Below are positions 51,451 through 59,089 of a stretch of 64,000 bases of DNA, piece by piece. Position 1 is the stretch's first letter. Every line of letters starts with the position of its first letter. Position numbers and translations under genes: made by a program. Origin of the DNA: Emcibacter sp. GTDB taxonomy: Bacteria > Pseudomonadota > Alphaproteobacteria > Sphingomonadales > Emcibacteraceae. The stretch is taken from the NCBI GenBank assembly GCA_021647465.1, contig JAKIUQ010000008.1, positions 62,001 to 126,000 of the forward strand, written 5' to 3'. The notes beneath the pieces are model-generated. The model searched no databases. It was not told where the DNA came from and saw only the letters and a program-made list of their open reading frames with translations.

Positions 51451-52908
51451 TTAATCCAGAATGAAGCCGGCGGCGTTATTTAGTTTTTGCCCTTTTTTGC
51501 CCTGGACTGGCGCAGGCATACTGGCCTTTCTCGTGGCATATGACTGCCCCTTGATATAGCGTTCATAATCATTTGGCATTTCCAGCCCATCTGTGGGCAA
51601 CGGCATGTTGCCGCCATTGTGAGGCTCTACGATATAGGGCGTTACGATGATGACCAGTTCAGTTTCCTGGCGTCTGAATTGACTGGATCTGAAAAGAGTG
51701 CCAAGGATGGGGATATCCCCCAGCCACGGGAATTTTTCAAGGTCATGGGTAACGCTGTTTTGAAGCAGTCCTGCGATGGCAAAACTTTGGCCGGAACCAA
51801 GTTCTATAGTGGTTTCAACCCGGCGTGTACTCAACGCGGGAATATTGAACCCCTGTAACGAGATTGCCCCGTTTGAAGACAGTTGACTAACCTCAGGCTT
51901 GATCTCCATGTTAATCCGGCCATTGTTTAAGACCACCGGCGTAAATTCGAGAGAAATGCCGAATTCCTTAAACTCAATAACCACGCGCCCGTTCTGATCA
52001 AGGGTCGGTACCGGATATTCGCCGCCTGCGAGGAAGTTTGCAGATTCACCGGATTGGGTGGTCAGATTAGGTTCCGCAAGAACAGATAACACGCCTTCGG
52101 TTTCAAGGGCATCAATAATGAAGTTGATATCAAGGTTTCCAGCCCTAAATCCACTGAACAGACTATTTACCCCCCGGCCTTGAACGGCAAATTCTCTGAG
52201 CAGACTATTGGTAAGGCCTGTGGGATCTGGAACGAGGTTAAAAACATTCGCCCCCTGTATCATACCAACAGCCGTACTGCCGCTGGAAAGAAGATTTTCC
52301 CAGTTAAAGCCAAGTTGTTTTCTGGTATCGCGGCCAATTTCGGCGATTCTCACCCGCAGGTTAACCTGAACGGGTGTCGCTATTTGCAGTTTGTTGATGA
52401 TCGTTTTACCTTTGCCGATGAAATCTTCTGCCATGCGGCGTGCGTCTTCGGCTTCTTCCGGGTTATCTACATTTCCGGTCAACAGCAGTAAACCCTCATA
52501 GGATTTGACCTGAATATTCGCCCCTGGAATGACGTGTTTGAGGGCTGATTCCAAACTGCCGAGGTTATGATTGACCGCGACCGTGCCTTCATAAACAACG
52601 CGGTCATCATTGGTAACCGCATAGAGGTTGGTCTCGCCCTGAGCTTTGCCATAAATATAGACAAGGGTAGGCGATTTGATTTGAAGGTCTGCTATTGCTG
52701 AATTGGCAATAAAAACATTATGGACAGGTTCCTTAAAGCGTATGAGCGTGCCTTTGCCAACTTCTATATTTTGTCGGACTGCTTCTTTACTGACAGCCGT
52801 ATTCGTCATAGAAAATGATAAGACAGGTAGGGCCAGAGCCATGACAATCGAGCGTTTTACCCATTTTATCAGGGGGCTTGATGTTATGTTAAAAGGGGGT
52901 TTTATCAT
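51451..52908 (-). CDS. cpaC: Tad pilus outer-membrane secretin CpaC
   Basis: This 485-residue secretin of the Tad pilus. A signal peptide (MVALALPVLSFSMTNTAVSK region) precedes the N domain (IEVGKGTLIRFKEPVHNVFI, BON-like SYEGLLLLTGNVDNPEEAED) and the secretin core (NLRVRIAEIGRDTRKQLGFN, GEYPVPTLDQNGRVVIEFKE, SFAIAGLLQNSVTHDLEKFP, ELVIIVTPYIVEPHN). It forms the outer-membrane channel. Its ATG overlaps the cpaB stop. Confidence 0.95.
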   Translation of the reverse strand: MIKPPFNITSSPLIKWVKRSIVMALALPVLSFSMTNTAVSKEAVRQNIEVGKGTLIRFKEPVHNVFIANSAIADLQIKSPTLVYIYGKAQGETNLYAVTNDDRVVYEGTVAVNHNLGSLESALKHVIPGANIQVKSYEGLLLLTGNVDNPEEAEDARRMAEDFIGKGKTIINKLQIATPVQVNLRVRIAEIGRDTRKQLGFNWENLLSSGSTAVGMIQGANVFNLVPDPTGLTNSLLREFAVQGRGVNSLFSGFRAGNLDINFIIDALETEGVLSVLAEPNLTTQSGESANFLAGGEYPVPTLDQNGRVVIEFKEFGISLEFTPVVLNNGRINMEIKPEVSQLSSNGAISLQGFNIPALSTRRVETTIELGSGQSFAIAGLLQNSVTHDLEKFPWLGDIPILGTLFRSSQFRRQETELVIIVTPYIVEPHNGGNMPLPTDGLEMPNDYERYIKGQSYATRKASMPAPVQGKKGQKLNNAAGFILD

Positions 52909-53873
52909 TGGTCTGTTTCCTCTGATCCGTCGTCATTAGTTTCATTTTGTCCAGAATTTGATCCGGAATTTTTGCCAGAGTTGTTATTGGCGTTTAAAGC
53001 TTGCTTCATGAGCTGATTGAAGCTGAATTTTTGGGTTTCTTTCACACCGCCACGGAAAACTTCCACGGAGGCATTGTTGCCTGCGCCGCCGCCAGAGGAA
53101 CCAGCGGAAATTTGATGGCTGACATCACTGTCCCATGTGACTGTTTGCACATCATTTGTGTCCTCTGTCCCTAAACTTCTCAGGATCAATGATAATTCGC
53201 CAATATTTTTTGCGAGTGAAATGGCTTCGGCTTCTTTTGGTGTGACTTCCAATGTGGCAGTTTGTCCAATAGCCGGGGTATGGGTTGGATTATTCGTACG
53301 TTGGTTAATGGCTAATATGCGAATATTGCGGAGTATTGTTTCACTAACGCGGGCTTTTTTGCGGATCTTGTCCTTTATGGCCACTTGGTGGGTCAGCAGG
53401 ATATCAACCCGGTCGCCGGGAAACACAAAACCCGCATTGCCGGTGGTTGCGGTAATTCTTATGGAAATAGCGCGCTTTCCTGTTGGCAGAACCGCCGCCA
53501 TAAAGCCTCTGTTGCCAGGTTTCACCATACGATTCTCTAAAATAGGCTCGCCTGAGGATGTTGCGGACCTCACCACGGCACCGTTGAAAGAGTCCAATGT
53601 TATGTTAGAATCTTGCTGAACGTAGCTTTCATGCACTGTTTCATCCGGCCAGGACTGCCAAACGAGATCATCAGGTTTAATGAAATGCCCAACGGGCATA
53701 TTGATCGAAGCCACCAGAATTTTCATTTTGGAATCTGCAATTCGTTCAACAATTTGTGGGCTGGTTGTTGTTGGCTCTGGCGCAGAGATGAGGCTTCGCG
53801 CAAGTACAGCCGTGATACCGGCGACAACCAATGCGACCCCAATAAGAACGATGCTTTTTATATTAAAATTCAT
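52905..53873 (-). CDS. cpaB: Tad pilus assembly protein CpaB (RcpC)
   Basis: This 322-residue protein has one N-terminal membrane anchor (IVLIGVALVVAGITAVLARS) and a SAF domain (VASINMPVGHFIKPDDLVWQ) followed by the RcpC/CpaB domain (AISIRITATTGNAGFVFPGD, RVDILLTHQVAIKDKIRKKA, EAEAISLAKNIGELSLILRS). The last ~40 residues are Asn/Gly/Ser repeats (SGKNSGSNSGQNETNDD). It probably scaffolds CpaC in the periplasm. Confidence 0.93.
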   Translation of the reverse strand: MNFNIKSIVLIGVALVVAGITAVLARSLISAPEPTTTSPQIVERIADSKMKILVASINMPVGHFIKPDDLVWQSWPDETVHESYVQQDSNITLDSFNGAVVRSATSSGEPILENRMVKPGNRGFMAAVLPTGKRAISIRITATTGNAGFVFPGDRVDILLTHQVAIKDKIRKKARVSETILRNIRILAINQRTNNPTHTPAIGQTATLEVTPKEAEAISLAKNIGELSLILRSLGTEDTNDVQTVTWDSDVSHQISAGSSGGGAGNNASVEVFRGGVKETQKFSFNQLMKQALNANNNSGKNSGSNSGQNETNDDGSEETDQ

Positions 53874-53936
53874 TTATATTATCCTTGTTCTGCTACCTTG
53901 TGATTGTCGCCTCAGGCTAAATGCCTATTTATTTGA

Positions 53937-54488
53937 TCAAAGGGCTATTGCCTCATTAAATGCGGCAAACAATTGATATGCGACAAAAAGACCGCCAATG
54001 GCGATGCCAATTCCATAAGGGACTGCACTTATCTTCTTTTCTGCCATGCAGAGGTTTATATTTTCTGAAGATTTGTAATATTTTGACATATTTATGCGAT
54101 TTATAATGATTATTGCCATGGCAATGAGGCCGCCAACCACGGAAGTGATGAATAAATATGGTAAAATATGCGCGCTTCCAGCCCATAACGCCACGATAGG
54201 AATTAATTTTACGTCCCCGCCGCCCATGATATTAAGGGCAAAAAATCCGGCGCAAACGGCAAAGACGACGATAGCAATGACAACAGACATTAAAATATCA
54301 TGCAGGGTCATGCCGTAACCATCCCAGTGTATAGCAAGCAGAAATACGGGATAAAGCGCGGCGGCTGCCAGACATAACCTGTTTGGCAAAAGATAGCGCG
54401 TCAGGTCAGAATAGGCTGCCCATAACATAAGTAAGGAGAATGTAATCAATATTATTATCGTTAACAAAACGGTGATCCCGGTTATCAA
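53937..54488 (-). CDS. cpaA: Flp prepilin peptidase CpaA
   Basis: This 183-residue A24-type aspartic peptidase of the inner membrane, without the methylase domain. The two catalytic aspartates are in AAYSDLTRYLLPNRL near residue 27 and IMGGGDVKLIPIVALW near residue 93. It cleaves and matures Flp pilins and TadE-like pseudopilins. A TTAACCAT half-site lies about 40 bases upstream. Confidence 0.93.
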   Translation of the reverse strand: MITGITVLLTIIILITFSLLMLWAAYSDLTRYLLPNRLCLAAAALYPVFLLAIHWDGYGMTLHDILMSVVIAIVVFAVCAGFFALNIMGGGDVKLIPIVALWAGSAHILPYLFITSVVGGLIAMAIIIINRINMSKYYKSSENINLCMAEKKISAVPYGIGIAIGGLFVAYQLFAAFNEAIAL

Positions 54489-54527
54489 TTTTTCATTAGA
54501 AAATATATAAAAAAGATGTTTTTTTCG

Positions 54528-54535
54528 TTAACCAT
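54528..54535. promoter_or_regulatory. CtrA half-site before cpaA
   Basis: TTAACCAT, the CtrA class B half-site known from Caulobacter promoters, 40 bases before the cpaA start codon. A single 8-base match is weak on its own. Confidence 0.35.
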
Positions 54536-54584
54536 AAGGTTTTTTGTGATTTATATTAGGGGCTGTGGATAATTAGGGTATGGC

Positions 54585-54770
54585 CTAATTTTCTGCCATG
54601 GCACCTGATACTTTTGAGGAGGTATCCTGCAAACTTAAAACAATAGTGCTGCTCATGGTGGTTAAAGCCCCCACAGACGCAATGACGACTAACGCCATGA
54701 TCAGGCCATATTCAATGGCTGTTGCTCCTGCTTCGCTTACATATAATTTCTTGAGAATCTTGTTTTTCAT
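54585..54770 (-). CDS. Flp-family type IVb pilin, copy 1
   Basis: This 61-residue pilin precursor. The processing site SEAGATAIEYGLIMALVV has the required Gly before and Glu at position five of the mature chain, followed by one hydrophobic helix. It forms the pilus filament. It lies between the terminator of the second pilin gene and cpaA, so it is probably made at a lower level through read-through, or from its own promoter. Confidence 0.93.
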   Translation of the reverse strand: MKNKILKKLYVSEAGATAIEYGLIMALVVIASVGALTTMSSTIVLSLQDTSSKVSGAMAEN

Positions 54771-54792
54771 TGCTTGCCCCGTTGCTTAAGAA

Positions 54793-54834
54793 TAAAAAAA
54801 TAGAAGCCCTGAAAAATTCATCCAGGGCTTCTAT
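54793..54834 (-). terminator. terminator after the second Flp pilin gene
   Basis: ATAGAAGCCCTG pairs perfectly with CAGGGCTTCTAT, followed on the minus strand by T7. It lies 35 bases after the upstream pilin stop and before the next pilin gene. Confidence 0.9.
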
Positions 54835-54868
54835 GTATAATTCATAATTTATAAAACAGGGAAGCCGT

Positions 54869-55033
54869 CTATTGCAGGCTGCTGTTAATCGTCGTGAACT
54901 TTGCTGTCAGTGAAGTACCAACACTTGTCATCGCGCCGATAGCGACCACGGCGATCAATGCAGCGATCAGACCATATTCAATAGCCGTTGCGCCTTTTTC
55001 CGACTTGCGAAGTTGTGTAAAAAATTTTCTCAT
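54869..55033 (-). CDS. Flp-family type IVb pilin, copy 2 (likely major pilin)
   Basis: This 54-residue pilin, too short for many gene finders. ATG 55033 follows GGAGATTTAGAA. The sequence has KSEKGATAIEYGLIAALIAV (cut after Gly, Glu5 present) and ends TAKFTTINSSLQ, the usual Flp C terminus. It is the promoter-proximal gene and is closed by a very strong terminator, as expected for the abundant filament subunit. A CtrA-like box lies 77 bases upstream. Confidence 0.95.
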   Translation of the reverse strand: MRKFFTQLRKSEKGATAIEYGLIAALIAVVAIGAMTSVGTSLTAKFTTINSSLQ

Positions 55034-55109
55034 TTCTAAATCTCCAAAATGTGCCTAGTTAAATTATTGTTCAATGCCAATGTTGTGAGCCTAATATGCA
55101 GGATAATTA

Positions 55110-55125
55110 TGAACAAAAGGTTAAC
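55110..55125. promoter_or_regulatory. CtrA-like site before the major pilin gene
   Basis: TGAA (55110-55113), seven bases, TTAAC (55121-55125): one mismatch from the consensus TTAA-N7-TTAAC. pilA of Caulobacter is CtrA-activated, so the position makes sense. The remaining gap to 55315 is AT-rich without other visible elements. Confidence 0.45.
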
Positions 55126-55315
55126 GTTTTTCAGAAATTGTTATTTGATTACAGATAGTTATCAGGAAAATATTAATATATATTTAAGTATATTTTTTAG
55201 GAAATTGTCATAAAATTTAGCTAAAATTTTACGCATTCGTCTATAAAATTATTTATGGAAAACGTTTATATAGAAGTTTCAAAGGGTGAAATACAGGGGA
55301 ACCTCTATGAAACCT

Positions 55316-57625
55316 TTATGAATTCGGGGTTTTCGAAGCTGGTTCGTGATTGCTGAGGGTAAGGGCCAAATGAGTGACATAGCCTTGCGTTATATGGACA
55401 GAAATGTCGCCGCCAATCATATTTGCCAGACTTTTTGCCACATGTAATCCAAAGCCGGATGATATCTTGGGGGCATATTCCATATTATTTTTTTGGTTAT
55501 TTTCTGGAAAATCTATTGGCTCATCCGGTTCGGTTTTAATTTTTTCGAACATTTTTTTGGCATTTTCTTCATTGATTCTTGAGCCGAGAATCGGTATTTC
55601 GACTCTAACCTGCGCATTGCTATTGATCAGAACTGACGGTCTGATGACCTCACCGCCTGACGCTCTTTTGATAATGCTGGCGAGAATCTTGGTCAGGCAT
55701 AGTTCAACACTTTGTTTGTCATTATAAAGAATGACATCAATATTATTGCTGTTGTCCAGGAATTCCACCTGATGTTCCTCCGCAAGACTTTTAACATTCT
55801 CCTGACTATTCTTTAAAACCGACTTTAGAGAGAATGACTCCGGATCGAACGGCATGAGCCCCGCTTCAAGTTTGGCAGAATCCAGTACATCATTGACCGC
55901 TTCTTTTAAATGCCCGGCGGCGGTAAGGATATTTTTCGTGTTTTTATGATATTGCGCGTTTACAGGCCCCCATGCTTCCATATCGATCATTTCTGAAAAA
56001 CCAATTATGGCGTTTAAAGGGGTTCTGAATTCGTGAGATATATTTTGGAGCAGTTCTGTGGCAATTTCATCATCATAGGCCTTGAGCGCCGCGGCTTCCT
56101 CTCCTAAGGCGTCTTTCGCCTTGTATGTTTGCGCTGTCACATATTTTTCCAAGATATTTTCTTGTATATTCTGGTTTTTTGACATGACGTCCGGGGAAGA
56201 TTGTTTGCCCTTGAGGGCCGAACGTGCGCTGCCCCGGAAACCTGTGAAACGTCCTGTATGAATATCAAATACGGCAATGGCGCTGATAAGCCAAAGAGTT
56301 TCCTTGTCATCCTGGCCGGTAATATAAAAAGGTCTGTCCCGAAATGATGATCTTCGTTCAAATAAGAAGTCGAAGGTTTCCTGTTTGATATTTTCATCAT
56401 TGTCCGTGATCGTCACGTCACGCCCATTGGGGGGCGGGGGGGGCTCGGGCAACCTGCATAGGGATATAAAATTTACGCCGATAAGGGTTGAGTCGCTGCA
56501 GCCAAATGCACTCAAGGCTTCTTCTGATACAAAGCTGATCAATCCAGTCCGGTCGACTTCCCAGAACCAGTCGGCGACGGATCGCACGAGGTCTCGTTGC
56601 TTGTCGGTTTCATTGCGGGTATCCTGAACCTGTTGGCAGATATCATCGGCAAGGTCTGAAGTGGCATCATTCATATGGATGATGCTGCGCGGCTGTATGT
56701 GACGGGGTGTATTATCGCTGATATTTTCCCCAAAATTTTCCCTGTTATATTGGTTGTCTTCTACAGGAGGCGGCACAGCGTCATTGGCCACAATAGTCTT
56801 CTGGAAAATATTATTCTGATCCTGATAGGGTGCCTGCTGCAGCGGTGCATGTCCGGAAACCGAAATTGGGGTGGAATCGGCAGGCGTGCCTTGCGCCGTG
56901 CCTTTTGCGCCGGCCAGTTTTTCCTCTAGAGTCTTTGTAGTTTCTTTTTGGCCTTCGGGCTCTGATACGCTGGTAAAGGCCGTTTCCTGTACGGATTCCT
57001 CAGTAACAGCTGTTTCATCTATAGGACTTTCGGGTGATGTTTCAGGATAACTATTATGGATATTCTGCGCCCGCAATAGTTCAAGAATATTTGCGGTGGT
57101 TTCTTCGTCTATGTGCGGAACGTGATCTTCCGAAAGTTTATCAAGTTCATTTAAGCTATATTTTAATTTTGAGCTTTGGGAGTCCTGAAAGGCCTTTTCA
57201 AGTTCATGGCGCACCAAAGGCGAAAGCCCAAAACGCCGCGAAATATGAATTCTATGTGGTTCTGTTCCGTAACGGATTAAATGAATAAGTTTGTCATCGG
57301 GCAGGATTGCTTTTTCCAATATGGGGCCAGATACTTCTACGACATCCTCGCATAAAATGTTAATGAGCTGTTCTGGCGGGCTGGTCAAGGCACAAAGGGC
57401 GGCGGCAATTTCCTGACGCGCGGATAAAGTGACTTGATTGAGGAGCTCTTTTAATATCTCAACCAGCATCCTTTCCTGAACGGCGGATGCCATGGGTCTT
57501 TGTTGAAGGAAAAGATCGCTGATGTGAGAGAATAACAGGGTTCGACTATGCTCAGAGCCATCCTGCGCAAGCGCAATCAGATTGCGAATTCTATCGTCAA
57601 ACTGAGCTTTTTTTTGCACATTCAT
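55316..57625 (-). CDS. DUF2336-PAS histidine kinase with degenerate ATPase domain
   Basis: This 769-residue soluble protein. The N terminus (~20-160) is DUF2336-like (LSARQEIAAALCALTSPPEQ, HISRRFGLSPLVRHELEKAF), then a long disordered acidic linker, a PAS domain near 345-470 (VADWFWEVDRTGLISFVSEE), and a perfect H-box near residue 530 (LLQNISHEFRTPLNAIIGFS). In the ATPase domain the N-box asparagine is missing (LCLTKILASIIKRASGG) and G1 reads IPILGSRINEENAKK without its aspartate; only G2 (SSGFGLHVAKSLAN) remains. It may act as a DivL-like pseudokinase. CtrA-like boxes lie upstream. Confidence 0.88.
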   Translation of the reverse strand: MNVQKKAQFDDRIRNLIALAQDGSEHSRTLLFSHISDLFLQQRPMASAVQERMLVEILKELLNQVTLSARQEIAAALCALTSPPEQLINILCEDVVEVSGPILEKAILPDDKLIHLIRYGTEPHRIHISRRFGLSPLVRHELEKAFQDSQSSKLKYSLNELDKLSEDHVPHIDEETTANILELLRAQNIHNSYPETSPESPIDETAVTEESVQETAFTSVSEPEGQKETTKTLEEKLAGAKGTAQGTPADSTPISVSGHAPLQQAPYQDQNNIFQKTIVANDAVPPPVEDNQYNRENFGENISDNTPRHIQPRSIIHMNDATSDLADDICQQVQDTRNETDKQRDLVRSVADWFWEVDRTGLISFVSEEALSAFGCSDSTLIGVNFISLCRLPEPPPPPNGRDVTITDNDENIKQETFDFLFERRSSFRDRPFYITGQDDKETLWLISAIAVFDIHTGRFTGFRGSARSALKGKQSSPDVMSKNQNIQENILEKYVTAQTYKAKDALGEEAAALKAYDDEIATELLQNISHEFRTPLNAIIGFSEMIDMEAWGPVNAQYHKNTKNILTAAGHLKEAVNDVLDSAKLEAGLMPFDPESFSLKSVLKNSQENVKSLAEEHQVEFLDNSNNIDVILYNDKQSVELCLTKILASIIKRASGGEVIRPSVLINSNAQVRVEIPILGSRINEENAKKMFEKIKTEPDEPIDFPENNQKNNMEYAPKISSGFGLHVAKSLANMIGGDISVHITQGYVTHLALTLSNHEPASKTPNS

Positions 57626-57641
57626 CCTTTCCCCAACAAAT

Positions 57642-57670
57642 AAACCCTGCTTAAAACAGGGGTTTTTTTT
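57642..57670 (+). terminator. plus-strand terminator ahead of the DUF2336 kinase gene
   Basis: AAACCCTG and CAGGGGTTT form a hairpin followed by T8 on the plus strand, 17 bases before the start of a minus-strand gene. No plus-strand gene lies upstream, so it would stop antisense transcription. Confidence 0.6.
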
Positions 57671-57771
57671 GATTATTTAACGCCGTTATGCCGCGTATAT
57701 CTATGGTGGTAACGGTAGCCTTTTTTTCAGCGAAAAGCCAGTTAAAAGATCAGTTTTTATCGCCTTTTTTG

Positions 57772-57811
57772 TTAACCATAATCCTGTAATTCATTAACCA
57801 TAATTCTGTAA
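57772..57811. promoter_or_regulatory. direct repeat of CtrA half-sites
   Basis: An 18-base unit TTAACCATAATCCTGTAA occurs at 57772 and again, with one change, at 57794, exactly 22 bases (two helix turns) apart. Each starts with TTAACCAT, the CtrA half-site. They lie in the gap 57626-57987 between the kinase and the Lrp-type gene and could serve either. Confidence 0.55.
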
Positions 57812-57996
57812 AATGATCATAGAATGAAAGTCATAATCTCATAAAATTATATTTTATTATGCAAAAATGTGAATTTATAATATAATATAATCAATCTGGG
57901 AAATATTGTTTCAACCTTGATTTCGGAGCATTGACAGGGGGGGAGGTATTTGCAGGTTGCCATGAAAAATAGATTTAATCACGAGGAATGAACAGA

Positions 57997-58479
57997 ATGC
58001 ATCGCGTTAAGTTGGATGATATTGACTGTAAAATTTTGGAAAATCTCCAGAATGATGGCCGAATTACCAATGTTGAATTGGCTGAAAAAGTGGGTATCAC
58101 AGCGCCGCCCTGCCTGAGGCGGGTTAGGGCATTGGAAGAGGCAGGATATATTCAAGGTTATCATGCGGAACTTAACGCAGAATCAATGGGTTTTGGGTTA
58201 ACGGTTTTCGCGATGGTCGGGCTTCATAGTCAGGCGGAAAGTGATTTAATGGCCTTTGAGGAACGGGTGGCAGAATGGCCGCTTGTCCGGGAAACTTATA
58301 TGTTGAATGGCGAAATTGATTTTATCTTGAAAATTGTCGCCCGAGATCTGGCGCAATTTCAGAATTTTCTGACCACAAAGTTAACGCCGGCCCCAAATGT
58401 GGACAGCGTGAAAACATCTTTAAGTATTCGCTGTGCCAAAAAGCTTCACGGGGTTCCTGTGGGCAATGTTGAGGAATAG
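57997..58479 (+). CDS. Lrp/AsnC-family transcription regulator
   Basis: The ATG at 57997 lies nine bases after GAGGA and gives 160 residues. The N-terminal helix-turn-helix (LDDIDCKILENLQNDGRITN, VELAEKVGITAPPCLRRVRA) is followed by the ligand-binding RAM domain (AMVGLHSQAESDLMAFEERV, RETYMLNGEIDFILKIVARD). Such regulators sense amino acids and form octamers. No target operon is obvious from the neighbours. Confidence 0.92.
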   Translation: MHRVKLDDIDCKILENLQNDGRITNVELAEKVGITAPPCLRRVRALEEAGYIQGYHAELNAESMGFGLTVFAMVGLHSQAESDLMAFEERVAEWPLVRETYMLNGEIDFILKIVARDLAQFQNFLTTKLTPAPNVDSVKTSLSIRCAKKLHGVPVGNVEE

Positions 58480-58521
58480 CTTTAAGAGCAATCAGCGGGC
58501 CGTCGCCAAGCGCAAAACGCT

Positions 58522-58998
58522 CTATATGAATTCTATATTTGTGATTTCATAATAGGTTTCGCCCATGGGGGTCTTGACCTCAACTTCATCCCCGATCCGG
58601 CGGCCGATCAAGGCCCGGCCAATGGGGGAAATGAAGGATATCTTGCCATTGGAAACATCAACTTCATCGACACCGACAATTTGATATTTGACGGTTTTGT
58701 CATCCTCATCCGTAAGGCTGACCGTCGCTGAAAATAACACGGTGTCCCCGGAAAGCTCCTTGGGGTCAAAGACTTCCGAGCGGCTTACCTTGCCTTCGAA
58801 ATCCTGAATTCGGGATTCGATAAAGCCCTGTTGTTCCTTGGCGGCATGATATTCCGCATTTTCGGACAGGTCGCCGTGGGCGCGCGCTTCTTCAATCGCT
58901 TTTATAACAGCCGGGCGCTGCACATGCTTTAAATTTTTTAATTCTGCTTCCAGTCTTTGGTGACCTTCTGCTGTCATGGGTACTTTTTCGACCATCAT
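58522..58998 (-). CDS. greA: transcription elongation factor GreA
   Basis: GreA rescues backtracked RNA polymerase by stimulating transcript cleavage. The 158-residue protein has the coiled-coil finger KVPMTAEGHQRLEAELKNLK, the acidic tip ARAHGDLSENAEYHAAKEQQ and the C-terminal FKBP-like domain SFISPIGRALIGRRIGDEVE. It lies 90 bases downstream of carB on the same strand; this order is common in alphaproteobacteria. Confidence 0.97.
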   Translation of the reverse strand: MMVEKVPMTAEGHQRLEAELKNLKHVQRPAVIKAIEEARAHGDLSENAEYHAAKEQQGFIESRIQDFEGKVSRSEVFDPKELSGDTVLFSATVSLTDEDDKTVKYQIVGVDEVDVSNGKISFISPIGRALIGRRIGDEVEVKTPMGETYYEITNIEFI

Positions 58999-59033
58999 GT
59001 AATATTTTCTGTTTTTAACACCGCAATGAAGAA

Positions 59034-59059
59034 TATATTTTATCCTATTATAAAATATA
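59034..59059. repeat. AT-rich inverted repeat between carB and greA
   Basis: TATATTTTAT and ATAAAATATA, a perfect 10-base inverted repeat with a six-base loop, 35 bases before the greA start. It may be part of the greA promoter or an operator. Confidence 0.5.
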
Positions 59060-59089
59060 AACGCATCATTGTCATTTTATGAAAAATCT

